A stretch of 64,000 nt of DNA from Phycisphaerae bacterium (GCA_016795065.1 JAEUIU010000058.1:111374-175373), one strand, 5' to 3'; positions 25,130 to 34,473 are shown, counted from the stretch's first letter. The notes: generated by a model from the sequence alone, not told the origin. Translations and numbers: made by a program.

Positions 25130-27031
25130 ATGCATCAGGATTCCGAGCGTCCAGCCTGCCTTAGCCCCGTTCGAACCAACCGACCGCTTGGCTCGCTCGC
25201 GATTGCGGTCGCCTTGGGAACGTCGTTCCTCTCCGCCGCGCCGGTGCTCGCCCAAAACGTTCTCGATCCCGGCGTGCGGGATTCGCGGCCGCGCCAAGGC
25301 GGAAGTAGTGCCCCGGCGAACAGCAGAACGGGGGGACGGGCCGATCCCAACGATCCGCGGGCTCGCAATCAGCCCGGCCTCGGCGGCGGGGCCTCGCTCG
25401 ACCGGAATCTCCAGCGCGGTAGCGGTGGCATCAACGCCCCGATCGCCCAACCCGACTTCGCCGGACGCAACCTCCTCGTCACGGGTAACGTCGCTGGCGG
25501 TCGCGGCTTCCGTGGGTCAGTTGGCTACACCGCCGCCGGCGATTTTCGAAGCGCTGCCGGTAGTGATGCGATCTTCCGTTTCCAGGCCGATTCCGCCCTC
25601 TCGAGCACCTACTTTCTCACGCTTCGATCAATCGATCGCCTGAGTCTTGCCCAGGACTTCGGGACGTACGAGTTCCGCCGTGAGACCACTCCCGAGCGAG
25701 TCGGTTCGGTCGGCGCTCCAACCCAGCGTTTCCGTCTCGATCGGGCCGCGGCCACCATGGCCTCCACGAGAACGTTCGAGCTCGAGGCTGAGGCCGCGCC
25801 GTTCGCCCGCGGTCGCGACTCCGCGAACCGGGACGTCGACTTTGTCGCATCGCCCGTGCAGGGCATTCGCATCCGTCGACCGGGAGACCCCATCGATGCG
25901 ACGGGCCTCTCCACGTTCGAGAAGGCTCGCGTCCGGCAGGACATCGCCACGGGCAAGGTGGATGCGAACTCCCCGACCCCGGAGTTCTCTAGTCCGCTCT
26001 TCGACGCCCGACGCGACACTGCCCGCGACGAGAAGAAGGGTGACGGGGCCCGTCTCGACACCCGGGTCACCGATCCGATCGCAAGCCAGCGATCGTCCTA
26101 CGACCAAATCGTCAAGCGGGTGCTCGAGCGCTATGGCGAGGATCCGAACGTCCACGTCGATGCCAATTCGGATGCCATCGCCCGGGCGCGAACCGAGATT
26201 CAGAAGGTGCGCGACGCGTTAGGTGGGCGATATGGGGAGCCTGACGAGGACGACCCACTCGTCGATCCGGTGACGAAGCTGCCGAAGCGCCCGGTCGACA
26301 GGAAGCCGGAGGAAACGGACCCTGCCGGCCGGAAGTCAGACTCCAACGTCAGCGACAAGGAGGCTGAGCGTCAGCGAGAGATTGAGGACGCCCGCGCCTC
26401 GGTCAGTGCCGCTGCCGAGCGCCTTCGTCACGGGACGACGGTGCGCGACTTGACATCCGGTGAGCGAGCCCGAGTCGACGAGCTCGTGCGTGACGGTCAG
26501 GGCAAGCTTGCCGAAGGCGACTTCTTTCGCGCGGAGCGATGCTTCACCCAGGCGCTCGAGCTCAATCCCGACAACCCGCTGCTGTACGCCGGCCTTGCCC
26601 ATTGCCAGATCGGCGCCGGACTGCACCTATCCGCAGCCCTCACCCTGCGCACGCTCTTCTCGAACAACCCCGAGATGATCGACACTCGATACGAGCGATC
26701 GCTGCTCCCCAACGAGACCCGCGTGCGCCTTGCGATCGAGACGCTTCGCAAGCGAATTGCCCTCGGCCAGGATGCCGATGGCTATGGGCTGACGCTGGCC
26801 TATCTCGGTCATCAGGTCGACGACAAGGAACTCGTTCGCGACGGTCTTGCCGTCTTCAAGGGCACCATGGAGAACGACCTGCTCAACGAGTTGCTCTCCC
26901 AGCTTTGGCTCGGGGAGAAGCCCTCGCCAGCACCGCCGACGGAGGGGGCTCCGCCAGCCGAGGACGCCCCGACGCCACAGGACGAGGAAGCGACCCCGCC
27001 CGCGAAGCCGACCGACGAACCGTCGAAATGA
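25130..27031 (+). CDS. Exported protein with TPR domain
   Basis: 633 residues. A signal peptide ends near residue 41 (FLSAAPVLAQN), and the ATG is preceded by GAGGAGAG. After a Gly/Arg/Asn-rich stretch (42-110) comes a region without recognisable family (110-330), a charged low-complexity part (330-430), and TPR-like helices (about 440-520; LVRDGQGKLAEGDFFRAERCFTQALELNPDNPLLYAGLAHCQIGAGLHLSAALTLRTLF-type, read in pieces). The C-terminus is Pro/Glu-rich. TPRs suggest assembly or binding in the periplasm or cell envelope. Its last 149 bp overlap, on the opposite strand, the 3' end of vsr. Confidence 0.65.
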   Translation: MHQDSERPACLSPVRTNRPLGSLAIAVALGTSFLSAAPVLAQNVLDPGVRDSRPRQGGSSAPANSRTGGRADPNDPRARNQPGLGGGASLDRNLQRGSGGINAPIAQPDFAGRNLLVTGNVAGGRGFRGSVGYTAAGDFRSAAGSDAIFRFQADSALSSTYFLTLRSIDRLSLAQDFGTYEFRRETTPERVGSVGAPTQRFRLDRAAATMASTRTFELEAEAAPFARGRDSANRDVDFVASPVQGIRIRRPGDPIDATGLSTFEKARVRQDIATGKVDANSPTPEFSSPLFDARRDTARDEKKGDGARLDTRVTDPIASQRSSYDQIVKRVLERYGEDPNVHVDANSDAIARARTEIQKVRDALGGRYGEPDEDDPLVDPVTKLPKRPVDRKPEETDPAGRKSDSNVSDKEAERQREIEDARASVSAAAERLRHGTTVRDLTSGERARVDELVRDGQGKLAEGDFFRAERCFTQALELNPDNPLLYAGLAHCQIGAGLHLSAALTLRTLFSNNPEMIDTRYERSLLPNETRVRLAIETLRKRIALGQDADGYGLTLAYLGHQVDDKELVRDGLAVFKGTMENDLLNELLSQLWLGEKPSPAPPTEGAPPAEDAPTPQDEEATPPAKPTDEPSK

Positions 27032-27464
27032 CCTTCCCTCCGGAATCACGGGCGATACCGACAGGCAGAAAGGCGACGAGAAGACGATCAAGACGCTCCG
27101 CGTCGCCGATCTGACATTCCCAGAGCACCAGCACGCGCCAGCCCGCACGACGCAGCGCGTTCACGGTACGCCGATCTCGGTCGCGGTTGCCTTCTCGTTT
27201 GGCTTTCCAGAAAGCGGCATTCGTGCGTGGCGCCGCACGCCCGGCCCGGCAGCGGTGAAGGTGCCAGAAGCAACCGTGCACGAAGATGATCGCCCGATGG
27301 CGCGGGAGAACGATGTCCGGCGAACCGCGCAACGAGCGGACATGAATGCGAAACCTATAGCCCAGCCGATGAAGCGCCGATCGGACCAGTCGTTCCGGCC
27401 TGGTGTTCTTGCCGCGAATCGCCGCCATGATCCGTGATCGCGTTTCCGTCGAGATTCGATCCAC
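26883..27464 (-). CDS. vsr: Very-short-patch-repair (Vsr) DNA mismatch endonuclease, orphan
   Basis: 194 residues from GTG 27464, chosen because the Vsr fold begins with a 'TRSxxM.AI' helix (STETRSRIMAAIRGKNT) just after it. ATG 27428 is an alternative. Catalytic residues match those of E. coli Vsr: D50 (GSPDIVL), H63 and H68 in FVHGCFWHLHRC. The family core ends near residue 130 (WRVLVLWECQI...). The remaining 60 residues are basic, low-complexity and antisense to the TPR gene. Vsr nicks next to T:G mismatches arising from deaminated 5-methylcytosine, so it is normally beside a C5-cytosine methylase gene. None is in this window. It starts 10 bp after lgt. Confidence 0.9.
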   Translation of the reverse strand: MDRISTETRSRIMAAIRGKNTRPERLVRSALHRLGYRFRIHVRSLRGSPDIVLPRHRAIIFVHGCFWHLHRCRAGRAAPRTNAAFWKAKREGNRDRDRRTVNALRRAGWRVLVLWECQIGDAERLDRLLVAFLPVGIARDSGGKVISTVRRSASRAGSLPRPVASGRPRLAEPPPSAVLARASPRAKAGRATR

Positions 27465-27474
27465 GGGGCCGCTC

Positions 27475-28494
27475 CTAACGTTTCGCCGATTCCGCCGGCA
27501 AGAGCCCCCCGTGCGCATCGTTCCGGTGCCGAGTCCCCAAGAGGAGAGTCACGCCGCCGATACACATCGCCCCACTGAGGACCATGGGCAGCGTGACGCC
27601 CGTGTCAGGAAGAATGTCGGGGTCGGAAACGCGGAATTGCTCGGTTGTGAGCCGAAGGGCACCATAGGCGATCAGGAACCACCCAGTGATCCACCCTCTC
27701 GGTCGCGGCCGTATCCAGGCGATGGCGAGAACGGCAGGCAGGACTACGCCGTCGGTCAGGGCCTGCATGAAGTTGATTGGGTAGCGCGCCGTAAGAAGCG
27801 GGGCGACCTTGGCTATCACGGTAGGATCATGTCGATAGCACGCCTCACACAACGCGGAGGCTAACGATTCGTTCACCCCAGCGCCGATCTGCGATCGCAT
27901 CCAGCCCAGATCGGCAAGCCGGTCCGCATTCGCGAACCCCTGTTCGAGCATTTCCCTGGGGTACTTCACGCTCCACCACGGGGGATCGTCCTGGGCCGAC
28001 ATCGGAAGGGCCTTGCCCGGCAACTCCCCGTTCACCCAGTTGGCGAGGCGCCCGAGACCCAGCCCGTAGGGCGCAGCGAAGGCGGCGATGTCGCCGACTT
28101 CGAGGAACTGGATCCGTGCCTGCCGCGCGAACCAGATGGCCGCGAACGTCACGCCGATCATGCCACCGTGGCTGGACATCCCGCCGCGCTGCAGGTCAAA
28201 GAGGGCCCAATAGGGAAACGCACCCGAGAATCGGAAGAGGAGATCCGGCTCGTAGAACAGGATGTGCCCGAGCCGACCTCCAGCGAGGACTCCAACCGCT
28301 AGAACCGTCACCAAATCGCCTGCCTGTGCTCGGTTCAGCCGCACCCGGCCGGTCCCGGCGAGCCACCGCACGATCAGCCATGCCAACAGGAAGCCAAGGG
28401 CATAGGAGAGTCCGTACCAGCGGATCCCGAACTCCCCCGCGATGCGAAGGACAAAGGGATCCATCGTGTGGATGATCGACTCGGCTAGCAGCAC
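27475..28494 (-). CDS. lgt: Prolipoprotein diacylglyceryl transferase
   Basis: About 339 residues from GTG 28494 (MLLAESIIHTMDPF...). ATG 28464 would also give a working start. Multiple membrane segments and the Lgt signatures are present: WYGLSYALGF, GGRLGHILFYEP, HGGMIG and GLGLGRLANWVNGELPGK with the catalytic Arg/Asn/Glu. It attaches diacylglycerol to the lipobox Cys of prolipoproteins, several of which are encoded in this window (8432, 9118, 61357). A roughly 60-residue insertion (WWSVKYPREMLEQGFANADR...) lies before the last helices. It diverges from trpD with 66 bp between the starts. Confidence 0.95.
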   Translation of the reverse strand: MLLAESIIHTMDPFVLRIAGEFGIRWYGLSYALGFLLAWLIVRWLAGTGRVRLNRAQAGDLVTVLAVGVLAGGRLGHILFYEPDLLFRFSGAFPYWALFDLQRGGMSSHGGMIGVTFAAIWFARQARIQFLEVGDIAAFAAPYGLGLGRLANWVNGELPGKALPMSAQDDPPWWSVKYPREMLEQGFANADRLADLGWMRSQIGAGVNESLASALCEACYRHDPTVIAKVAPLLTARYPINFMQALTDGVVLPAVLAIAWIRPRPRGWITGWFLIAYGALRLTTEQFRVSDPDILPDTGVTLPMVLSGAMCIGGVTLLLGTRHRNDAHGGLLPAESAKR

Positions 28495-28560
28495 CGGCGA
28501 AGTGTATCGAGGCGAGCTGCACCGGACCGCTGCCGCGCCGGCGTTCGTATCATCGACGCC

Positions 28561-29628
28561 ATGTCCGCGCTTCCCGGCCCCTCCGAGTTCCCCCGCTCCG
28601 CGCATGGCACCGACATCACTCCGGCCCTGAAGCGACTGATCGCCGGAGGAACGCTCACCGAGGCCGAGACCGCAACGACGTTCTCAGCGCTCATGACGGG
28701 CAATGTCCATCAGGCTGAGGTCGGCGCCCTGCTGGCCCTACTCGCCACCCGGCTGCCGACCGTCGACGAACTGGTGGGTGCCGCCCGTGTGATGCGCGAA
28801 CGTGTGGAGCGCGTTCCGACGACGCTCGACCCGGCCACGCTCCTGGACACGGCGGGAACGGGTGGGGCGCCGAAGACCTTCAACGTGTCGACGGCCGCGG
28901 CGATCGTTGCCGCAGCGTGCGGGGCACGCGTCGCGAAGCATGGGAACCGTTCGCGCACGGGACGCGGTTCCGCCGAAACGCTCGCGGCGGCAGGCGTGAA
29001 CATCGACGCGACGGGTCCGGTCCAGGCGCGGTGCCTTGAGGTCGCAGGCATCTGCTTTTGCTTCGCCATCCATCACCATCCGGCGGCGCGGCATGTCATG
29101 CCGGTGCGCAAGGCGTTAGGTGTCCCGACGGTGTTCAACTTGCTTGGCCCGCTGACCAATCCGGCGGGGGCGCGACGACAGGTCATGGGCGTCTATGACC
29201 GGAGATTTGTGCGCCCGATCGCCGACTCGCTTCGGAGGCTGGGGACGGTTCGGGCTCTGGTCATGCACTCCGCCGACGGCCTCGACGAGTTCTCGATCGG
29301 CGCACCGACCTTTGTCGCGGACGCCACCCAGGCAGGCATCCGCGAGTATGAGGTTGATGCCGAGGCCTTGGGATTGCGACGGGCAGACCCGACCAAATTG
29401 GCTCCCGGCTCGCTTGAAGAAGCCAGGGATCTCCTGATCGGCCTTCTGCGCGGCGAGGAGCGAGGCGAGGCGCGGGACATGCTTCTCCTCAGTGCCGCAG
29501 CAGCACTGGTTGCCGCGAATGTCGTGCCCTCTTTCGAGGATGGAATCCGCGTTGCGGCCCAGGCCATTGACTTCGGTGACGCCTGGCGCACGCTGGAGCT
29601 GCTGCGCGAGGAGTCGAACCGCTCCTGA
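28561..29628 (+). CDS. trpD: Anthranilate phosphoribosyltransferase
   Basis: 355 residues. Family motifs are in order: the helical N-terminus (LIAGGTLTEAET), DTAGTGGAPKTFNVST (PRPP loop), KHGNRSRTGRGSAETL (anthranilate and PRPP binding), FCFAIHHHPA, and NLLGPLTNPAGARRQVMGVY. It transfers the phosphoribosyl group of PRPP to anthranilate, the second step of tryptophan synthesis. The KHGN loop continues as RSRTGRG instead of the common R..SS.SGS, which is unusual but keeps the flexible Gly/Ser character. No other trp gene is in the window. Confidence 0.93.
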   Translation: MSALPGPSEFPRSAHGTDITPALKRLIAGGTLTEAETATTFSALMTGNVHQAEVGALLALLATRLPTVDELVGAARVMRERVERVPTTLDPATLLDTAGTGGAPKTFNVSTAAAIVAAACGARVAKHGNRSRTGRGSAETLAAAGVNIDATGPVQARCLEVAGICFCFAIHHHPAARHVMPVRKALGVPTVFNLLGPLTNPAGARRQVMGVYDRRFVRPIADSLRRLGTVRALVMHSADGLDEFSIGAPTFVADATQAGIREYEVDAEALGLRRADPTKLAPGSLEEARDLLIGLLRGEERGEARDMLLLSAAAALVAANVVPSFEDGIRVAAQAIDFGDAWRTLELLREESNRS

Positions 29629-29651
29629 TCCAAGGCCCGGGAGGGTGGCAC

Positions 29652-29660
29652 TTATCCACA
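29652..29660 (+). promoter_or_regulatory. Isolated consensus DnaA-box sequence
   Basis: TTATCCACA, identical to the E. coli-type DnaA box, lies in the 138-bp gap between trpD and comEC. It is single, with no AT-rich stretch nearby, so it is more likely a chance match or a DnaA-regulated promoter element than an origin. Confidence 0.3.
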
Positions 29661-29766
29661 GCGCTGCACCTTGGAGCGCGCGCGCAGATTTCCGCCGCAA
29701 AACGGTCGAGGGACAAACATCGCGCGGTAGTCTCGTTCGCTGTCGGTTCACCATCTCGTTGACGAG

Positions 29767-32700
29767 GTGACGCGGCCGGCCACGCTTATGTCGCTTATGT
29801 CAAGTGGTCTCATCCATCCTCAGGCGGGATGCGCGATACCGCGCGCCGAACCAATGCACGAACGCAGGGGCCCGGGGCAGTTGTTCGGCGAGGCGGAGCG
29901 CCAACGTTCGCGACCAGACGTGTCGCCGCTCCTTCCGCTGTGTGGCGTCGCGTTCGCCACCGGTTGTCTCATCGCCGTCTCCCTCATCGCGCCTTGGTCG
30001 GGAGCTCCGGTCGTCCAGGTCGGCCCGTTCAACGCTTTCGCGCTTCTCCTTGTCTCGGCGGCCGCCGGGGTTCTGATGATTGCGGCGGCACTGGCACGGA
30101 GTTCAGATCGCTGGACCTATCGTCGTGATCACATTCTTCAGCGCCTGGGATTCTCGGAGCGCACGGGGCGCGTGGAGGCCTTTGTCGCATGTCTTTGCGC
30201 CGGGATCGCATGGAGCGCCTCATCGATGCCGACTCGCGTGTCGGTAGACGGGCATTGCTTGTCGGCTTCAGGCGACACGATTCTGAGCACGGCTGTCGGC
30301 CCGCCGATTCGGGTGCCCGAAGGGGGCGCCCTTGTGCGCCTACGCGGCCGATGTGAAGGAACCCCCCGCGATGTGCCGCTTGGAAGCGACCTCACGGCAG
30401 ACCTTTCCCAGCATGGACCGAGGCGTGAGGTGCTTCTTGCCGACGTCGTGCTTGAGGGACAGTCGATCGGACATTCGGGCGGTGCACCTGCTGACCATGG
30501 GGACGAGAGCGCGATTCGTACAGCCCACAGCCAGGATGTGCCGCTTGCCGGGCTCTTTCTTCTACGCGTGCACTCACGTGATTGGAAGTGCGGTGATGGC
30601 GACACCGTTCGTGCTACCGGCTGGCTTCGGGGCCGCGGGGAGTCACGGAATCCGCGAGCGCTTCTTGGTGCCGTTGAACGGCCCGAACTGGTGCCACGTC
30701 GATCCGATGCTGTCGCTGGTTGGCTCTCTGTTTCTGACCCAGCGCTACTGACTCCGGTGGATGCGGGGTCTACCGCGACTCTGCCGTCCCTCCTCGACCG
30801 CTATCGGCGCTCCGGACGAGCCACCATCGCGGATCGGCTCGATGAGGTGCGGCCAGCGTGGTCTGACCCCGTGGCGTGGACGCTTCTGGAGACCATGCTC
30901 CTCGGCGAGGATCGCGACCATCCAGCCAGTGTGGTCAACACAGAACGCACGTTCGCTTCGGCTGGACTTGCCCATCTCATCGCGATCTCGGGGTTCAACC
31001 TGGCGATTCTGGCGGGCTCCATTGGGTGGGCCGCAACGGTGTTTCGCGTTCCTCGCCTGCTAGGGGAAGGAGCGTCGATCCCTCTCTTGGTCGCGTATTC
31101 GCTGATCGTCGAGCCGCAAGCCTCGGTCACGCGTTCGGCTGTCTGTGCCGTCGGTGCGAGCCTTGGCGTGATCATGCTTCGGCGATGGTGTACCGGAAGC
31201 GTCTTGGCGATTGCCGCCATTGCTGTTCTCGCGGCGGACCCGGGCGACATCCTCCGCCCCGGCTTTCAGCTCACCTTTGCGGCGGTCCTTGCCCTGCGAC
31301 ATCTGGGGCCGCGGCTTCACGAACGGTGGTACGGAGATCGGGCTGCTCCAGAGACGTGGCTCGAATTCCTCGCCCACGCCACGCGCACCATGCTCACCAC
31401 CACGGTCGCGGTGTGGCTGACCACCACACCGATTGCGGTTTGGCACTTCGGGCGAGTCGTCCCCCTCGCGGTCCCCCTCTCGATGGCGGCGATCCCGATC
31501 GGGAGCCTTCTCCTTCTCGGCGGATATGCAACCGTGGGTTGCTCACTCATTTCGGCCACGCTGGCCGTGCCCTGCGCATCCGGGTCCGCGCTGCTCGCAT
31601 ACGTTCTCCTGCACGTCGCCCGGGTCGGCGCAATGGCGGCACCACTCCTTCCGCCTATCAATGCTTCGTGGCCGTGGTGTCTCGCTACCGCTCTTGCTGG
31701 GGCGCTGTGGTGCGTGGTGCAACAACGGCGCAACGCTCGCATCGCCCGCGCATTCCTTCTGATCGTCTGGCTTGGCCCGCTTGGGTTGGCCGTCGTAAGC
31801 CGGGCCACTGCCGAGGCGCCGATCCTCCGCGTCACCATGATGGCCGTGGGCGATGGGTCGGCCTTCCTGGTCCAAAGCGGCTCATCAAACGTACTGGTGG
31901 ATGCGGGCTCCAGTTCCTCGACAAGCCTCGCGAGGACGGTCGTGGTTCCTTGCCTCGAGGCCGCCGAGGTCCGTTCGCTCGATGCCGTGATCGTCACCCA
32001 TCCGGACCTGGATCACTTCTCTGCGGTACCAAGCCTCATCGCCGAAGGTCGCGTGCGCGAGCTCCTCGTCACCGACTTCTTCCTTCTCGCCGCAACGCAC
32101 GACCCAACGGGCGGAGCCGGTCGCCTCGTCTCCGTGGCTCAGGCAAACGGCGTCCCGATCACCGTCGTCGCAAAGGGTCTCTCTCGGAGGTTCGACCGTA
32201 CAGAGTGGTGTTGGCTTCACCCGTCGCCAGGCTTCGCTCCCCAGAAAGACAACGACACCTCCCAGGTCATATGTGTCACCGCACGGGTGGGAGACTCCGG
32301 CGACGCGATTAGGGTCTTGTTCCTAGGCGACCTAGAGGCACGAGGCGCGATTCAGCTCGGCATGGAAACCGACGTTGCTGCCGAGATCTGCGAGCTTCCT
32401 CACCACGGCTCCTGGCAACCCGCCATCATGCCGCTCTTGGCTCGGGTGCAACCACGGCTCGTCATGCAATCGACCGCCGCCACCCGCTTTGGTCGCGACC
32501 GCTGGAGCGGCGTGTGGGGCGAGATCGGTGCTCCATACCGCCACGTTACGTGTCGAGACGGCGCCATGCGACTGGAGGTCACTGAGGCTGGCGTAATCCG
32601 GATCGAACGATGGCGTGACCAACTCCTTGGTCGCGGATGGACACCGGCCGGACTGGTTCCAAGCCGAGTCAGGACTTCGGAAGGACGATCAGCGCTCGCC

Positions 32701-33327
32701 GAATCTCAATGGCGTCCCGGATTGGCCCTTGGTCTCCTTCTGTCAGCTCGATCGTCAGCCGATCTGTCTCAAGGGTCAGGCCAAGGTCCATGGACGAGTC
32801 CGATACCAGACCATCGCCCCTCAGGTGACGTCGAAACACCTCTCGCTCACCATCGCGTAGCACCACCTCAAAGTCAGTCCATGCTGGATCCGGATCTGCG
32901 ATGCGGATCTCGCACACCAAGGAGCATCCGCTCGATGGCAGTCGGTACTGCACCGTCGCCGGCCCGCGCAGGACGATGGGGGCAGCGCCGATCGGCCAAG
33001 TTCCCGGGAAGAAGGAAGGTCCCTCAACGTGAAAGCGCGGAGTCGTACCCGAAGCCAGTACTACCTCGGGGGCAATCGATGCCAGCGCAACGAGTCGCGT
33101 GGGGTCCGGCACGAACCCGAGCACCTCCTCTTGCCGGAGGATCGGAATGGTCTTTCGCCTCATTGAATCGCTGTCAGGCGATCCTGATGGAGACGCGGCG
33201 TCGCCCTGCGAGGAAGGCAGGCGGATCTGCAGCAGGCCTGTCTCCAAGTCAATGGTCGGAGTTGCCTGAACAACCGTGCCGTCGGCGCACCACATGCGGT
33301 GACCCGTCGCGGGCGCGTTGGGTGTGA
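29767..33327 (+). CDS. ComEC/Rec2 family DNA-uptake protein with unusual C-terminal extension
   Basis: 1186 residues. Membrane helices lie at about 55-110. The Competence domain (about 375-690) carries the signature GLAHLIAISGFNLAIL (about 400-415). A metallo-beta-lactamase domain (about 705-965) follows, with THPDLDHF (HxDxDH), LFLGDLE and LPHHGSW. ComEC passes single-strand DNA across the inner membrane during transformation, and the lactamase-like part is thought to degrade the other strand. Family homology appears to stop near residue 975. The last 210 or so residues are Arg/Ser/Pro-rich and lie wholly antisense to the convergent 32669 gene. The GTG start is uncertain, with ATG 29788 or 29854 possible. 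Confidence 0.85.
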   Translation: MTRPATLMSLMSSGLIHPQAGCAIPRAEPMHERRGPGQLFGEAERQRSRPDVSPLLPLCGVAFATGCLIAVSLIAPWSGAPVVQVGPFNAFALLLVSAAAGVLMIAAALARSSDRWTYRRDHILQRLGFSERTGRVEAFVACLCAGIAWSASSMPTRVSVDGHCLSASGDTILSTAVGPPIRVPEGGALVRLRGRCEGTPRDVPLGSDLTADLSQHGPRREVLLADVVLEGQSIGHSGGAPADHGDESAIRTAHSQDVPLAGLFLLRVHSRDWKCGDGDTVRATGWLRGRGESRNPRALLGAVERPELVPRRSDAVAGWLSVSDPALLTPVDAGSTATLPSLLDRYRRSGRATIADRLDEVRPAWSDPVAWTLLETMLLGEDRDHPASVVNTERTFASAGLAHLIAISGFNLAILAGSIGWAATVFRVPRLLGEGASIPLLVAYSLIVEPQASVTRSAVCAVGASLGVIMLRRWCTGSVLAIAAIAVLAADPGDILRPGFQLTFAAVLALRHLGPRLHERWYGDRAAPETWLEFLAHATRTMLTTTVAVWLTTTPIAVWHFGRVVPLAVPLSMAAIPIGSLLLLGGYATVGCSLISATLAVPCASGSALLAYVLLHVARVGAMAAPLLPPINASWPWCLATALAGALWCVVQQRRNARIARAFLLIVWLGPLGLAVVSRATAEAPILRVTMMAVGDGSAFLVQSGSSNVLVDAGSSSSTSLARTVVVPCLEAAEVRSLDAVIVTHPDLDHFSAVPSLIAEGRVRELLVTDFFLLAATHDPTGGAGRLVSVAQANGVPITVVAKGLSRRFDRTEWCWLHPSPGFAPQKDNDTSQVICVTARVGDSGDAIRVLFLGDLEARGAIQLGMETDVAAEICELPHHGSWQPAIMPLLARVQPRLVMQSTAATRFGRDRWSGVWGEIGAPYRHVTCRDGAMRLEVTEAGVIRIERWRDQLLGRGWTPAGLVPSRVRTSEGRSALAESQWRPGLALGLLLSARSSADLSQGSGQGPWTSPIPDHRPSGDVETPLAHHRVAPPQSQSMLDPDLRCGSRTPRSIRSMAVGTAPSPARAGRWGQRRSAKFPGRRKVPQRESAESYPKPVLPRGQSMPAQRVAWGPARTRAPPLAGGSEWSFASLNRCQAILMETRRRPARKAGGSAAGLSPSQWSELPEQPCRRRTTCGDPSRARWV

Positions 33328-34186
33328 TGAAGGCGATGGCGGCAATGCGCTCCAGCGGAACTTCGCTCATCGAGCCTGCCGCCGATCCTGGCCGTGTCGC
33401 CGACGGCGAATCGACCGACTTTGGTGGCTCGGTGTCCGCACCCACATTTGACGGGCGGTTCGGGCTCGAGCCCACCACGGCGTCAGCCCCTCCAGCAAGT
33501 CGTTCAAGGAGCACGTTCGGCCCCAGCCCGTGCACGAGACCTTCCACTTGGTCACCGTTCGCCAAAGCAATGACGTCCGTTGCGCCAACCTTCGGCTCGT
33601 TCGTGTCCGGAATCAGGACGATGGATCGCACCAAGTCGATGGGAGCAACCACCTCTCCAAGCCAACGATGACGCCACCAGAGCGATTCCTGACCCGGCTC
33701 ACTCTTCAACCGCGGTTCGCCGGGGAACCGCTGCCCATCGGCATAGTTCAGGATCGGCTGGCCTCCCGCCGGGGCCGAGGATGGCCGCACAACCGCAAGG
33801 CACTCTTCAAGCGGGAACCGTTGCATTTCAGGGGCGGCGCCCCCGCGTTCCCGGGCAGGCCACACGATGAGTTCCTTGCCGGCGACTCCGAATCGCTCGA
33901 TTCTGGTCACCGCCAAGGTCTGATCAATCAGAAGGAGCATCTCCCGAGCTGCGGGTGCCGCAATGGTCGGCGAACTGATGGCTGCGGACAGAAGCTCTTG
34001 GATTGGCGTTGCGACCACATCTGCGTTCGCGCGGACGGGAGCTGCGCCGGTCGAAGCCGCCGTGGCGAATTGGGTGGCCCCTCCCGCAAGCAGCAGGCCA
34101 GTCGTTGCGCAGAGCCCACCGAGGGTTTGGCGCCATCGGACGCTTCGATGTTTCGCTTTCGCTTCCAGCTCGTCGAATCGTCTCAT
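32669..34186 (-). CDS. Exported protein with possible NPCBM-like C-terminal domain
   Basis: 505 residues with an N-terminal membrane anchor or signal (about 20-44, after a basic RSVRWRQ). Residues 75-200 are beta-rich with repeated 'xRIERFGVAGKELIVWP' and 'NGDQVEGLV' strands. A Ser/Pro/Asp-rich linker lies at about 228-270. The C-terminal part (about 385-505, FHVEGPSFFPGTWPIGAAPI and EVVLRDGEREVFRRHL) resembles NPCBM/beta-sandwich carbohydrate-binding modules common in planctomycetes. The function is not recognised. A 19-bp palindrome lies 22 bp upstream of the start. Its last 659 bp overlap the comEC reading frame on the other strand. Confidence 0.65.
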   Translation of the reverse strand: MRRFDELEAKAKHRSVRWRQTLGGLCATTGLLLAGGATQFATAASTGAAPVRANADVVATPIQELLSAAISSPTIAAPAAREMLLLIDQTLAVTRIERFGVAGKELIVWPARERGGAAPEMQRFPLEECLAVVRPSSAPAGGQPILNYADGQRFPGEPRLKSEPGQESLWWRHRWLGEVVAPIDLVRSIVLIPDTNEPKVGATDVIALANGDQVEGLVHGLGPNVLLERLAGGADAVVGSSPNRPSNVGADTEPPKSVDSPSATRPGSAAGSMSEVPLERIAAIAFITPNAPATGHRMWCADGTVVQATPTIDLETGLLQIRLPSSQGDAASPSGSPDSDSMRRKTIPILRQEEVLGFVPDPTRLVALASIAPEVVLASGTTPRFHVEGPSFFPGTWPIGAAPIVLRGPATVQYRLPSSGCSLVCEIRIADPDPAWTDFEVVLRDGEREVFRRHLRGDGLVSDSSMDLGLTLETDRLTIELTEGDQGPIRDAIEIRRALIVLPKS

Positions 34187-34208
34187 GGTTCATGCTCTAC
34201 GTCTTGTC

Positions 34209-34227
34209 GCCCTGTGAGTCACAGGGC
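34209..34227. promoter_or_regulatory. 19-nt perfect palindrome upstream of exported-protein gene
   Basis: GCCCTGTGA-G-TCACAGGGC: 9-bp arms around one central base, 22 bp upstream of the minus-strand start at 34186. Size, symmetry and position are those of an operator for a dimeric repressor. It could alternatively be a leader hairpin, although a 1-nt loop is too small for a stable full-length stem. The rest of the gap 34187-34473 shows only an ACCGGT-CGCT-ACCGGT repeat near 34300. Confidence 0.4.
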
Positions 34228-34473
34228 ATGAGCGGGCACTTCGGCACACGTTGTATCCCATGTGGGCCGCCCCGCAACAGATCCTTCGGGTTCGGACCGG
34301 TCGCTACCGGTTCTGCTCCTCCACACTTCGAATCGAGGTGGGTTTGCGCGGCGCCCGTCGCTTGGGCGTCAGGATGAGGGGAACAACTCATGAAAGTTCG
34401 GCTGGGCACATCACCCGTAGCGTCTCTGACACGTCCTGTCGCTGTCGGGCCTTGTTCGTCTCCGGGAGAGGCG

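Noticed and set aside
29629..29766. Second replication origin at the isolated TTATCCACA
   Set aside because: Only one box, no AT-rich element and no replication gene nearby.
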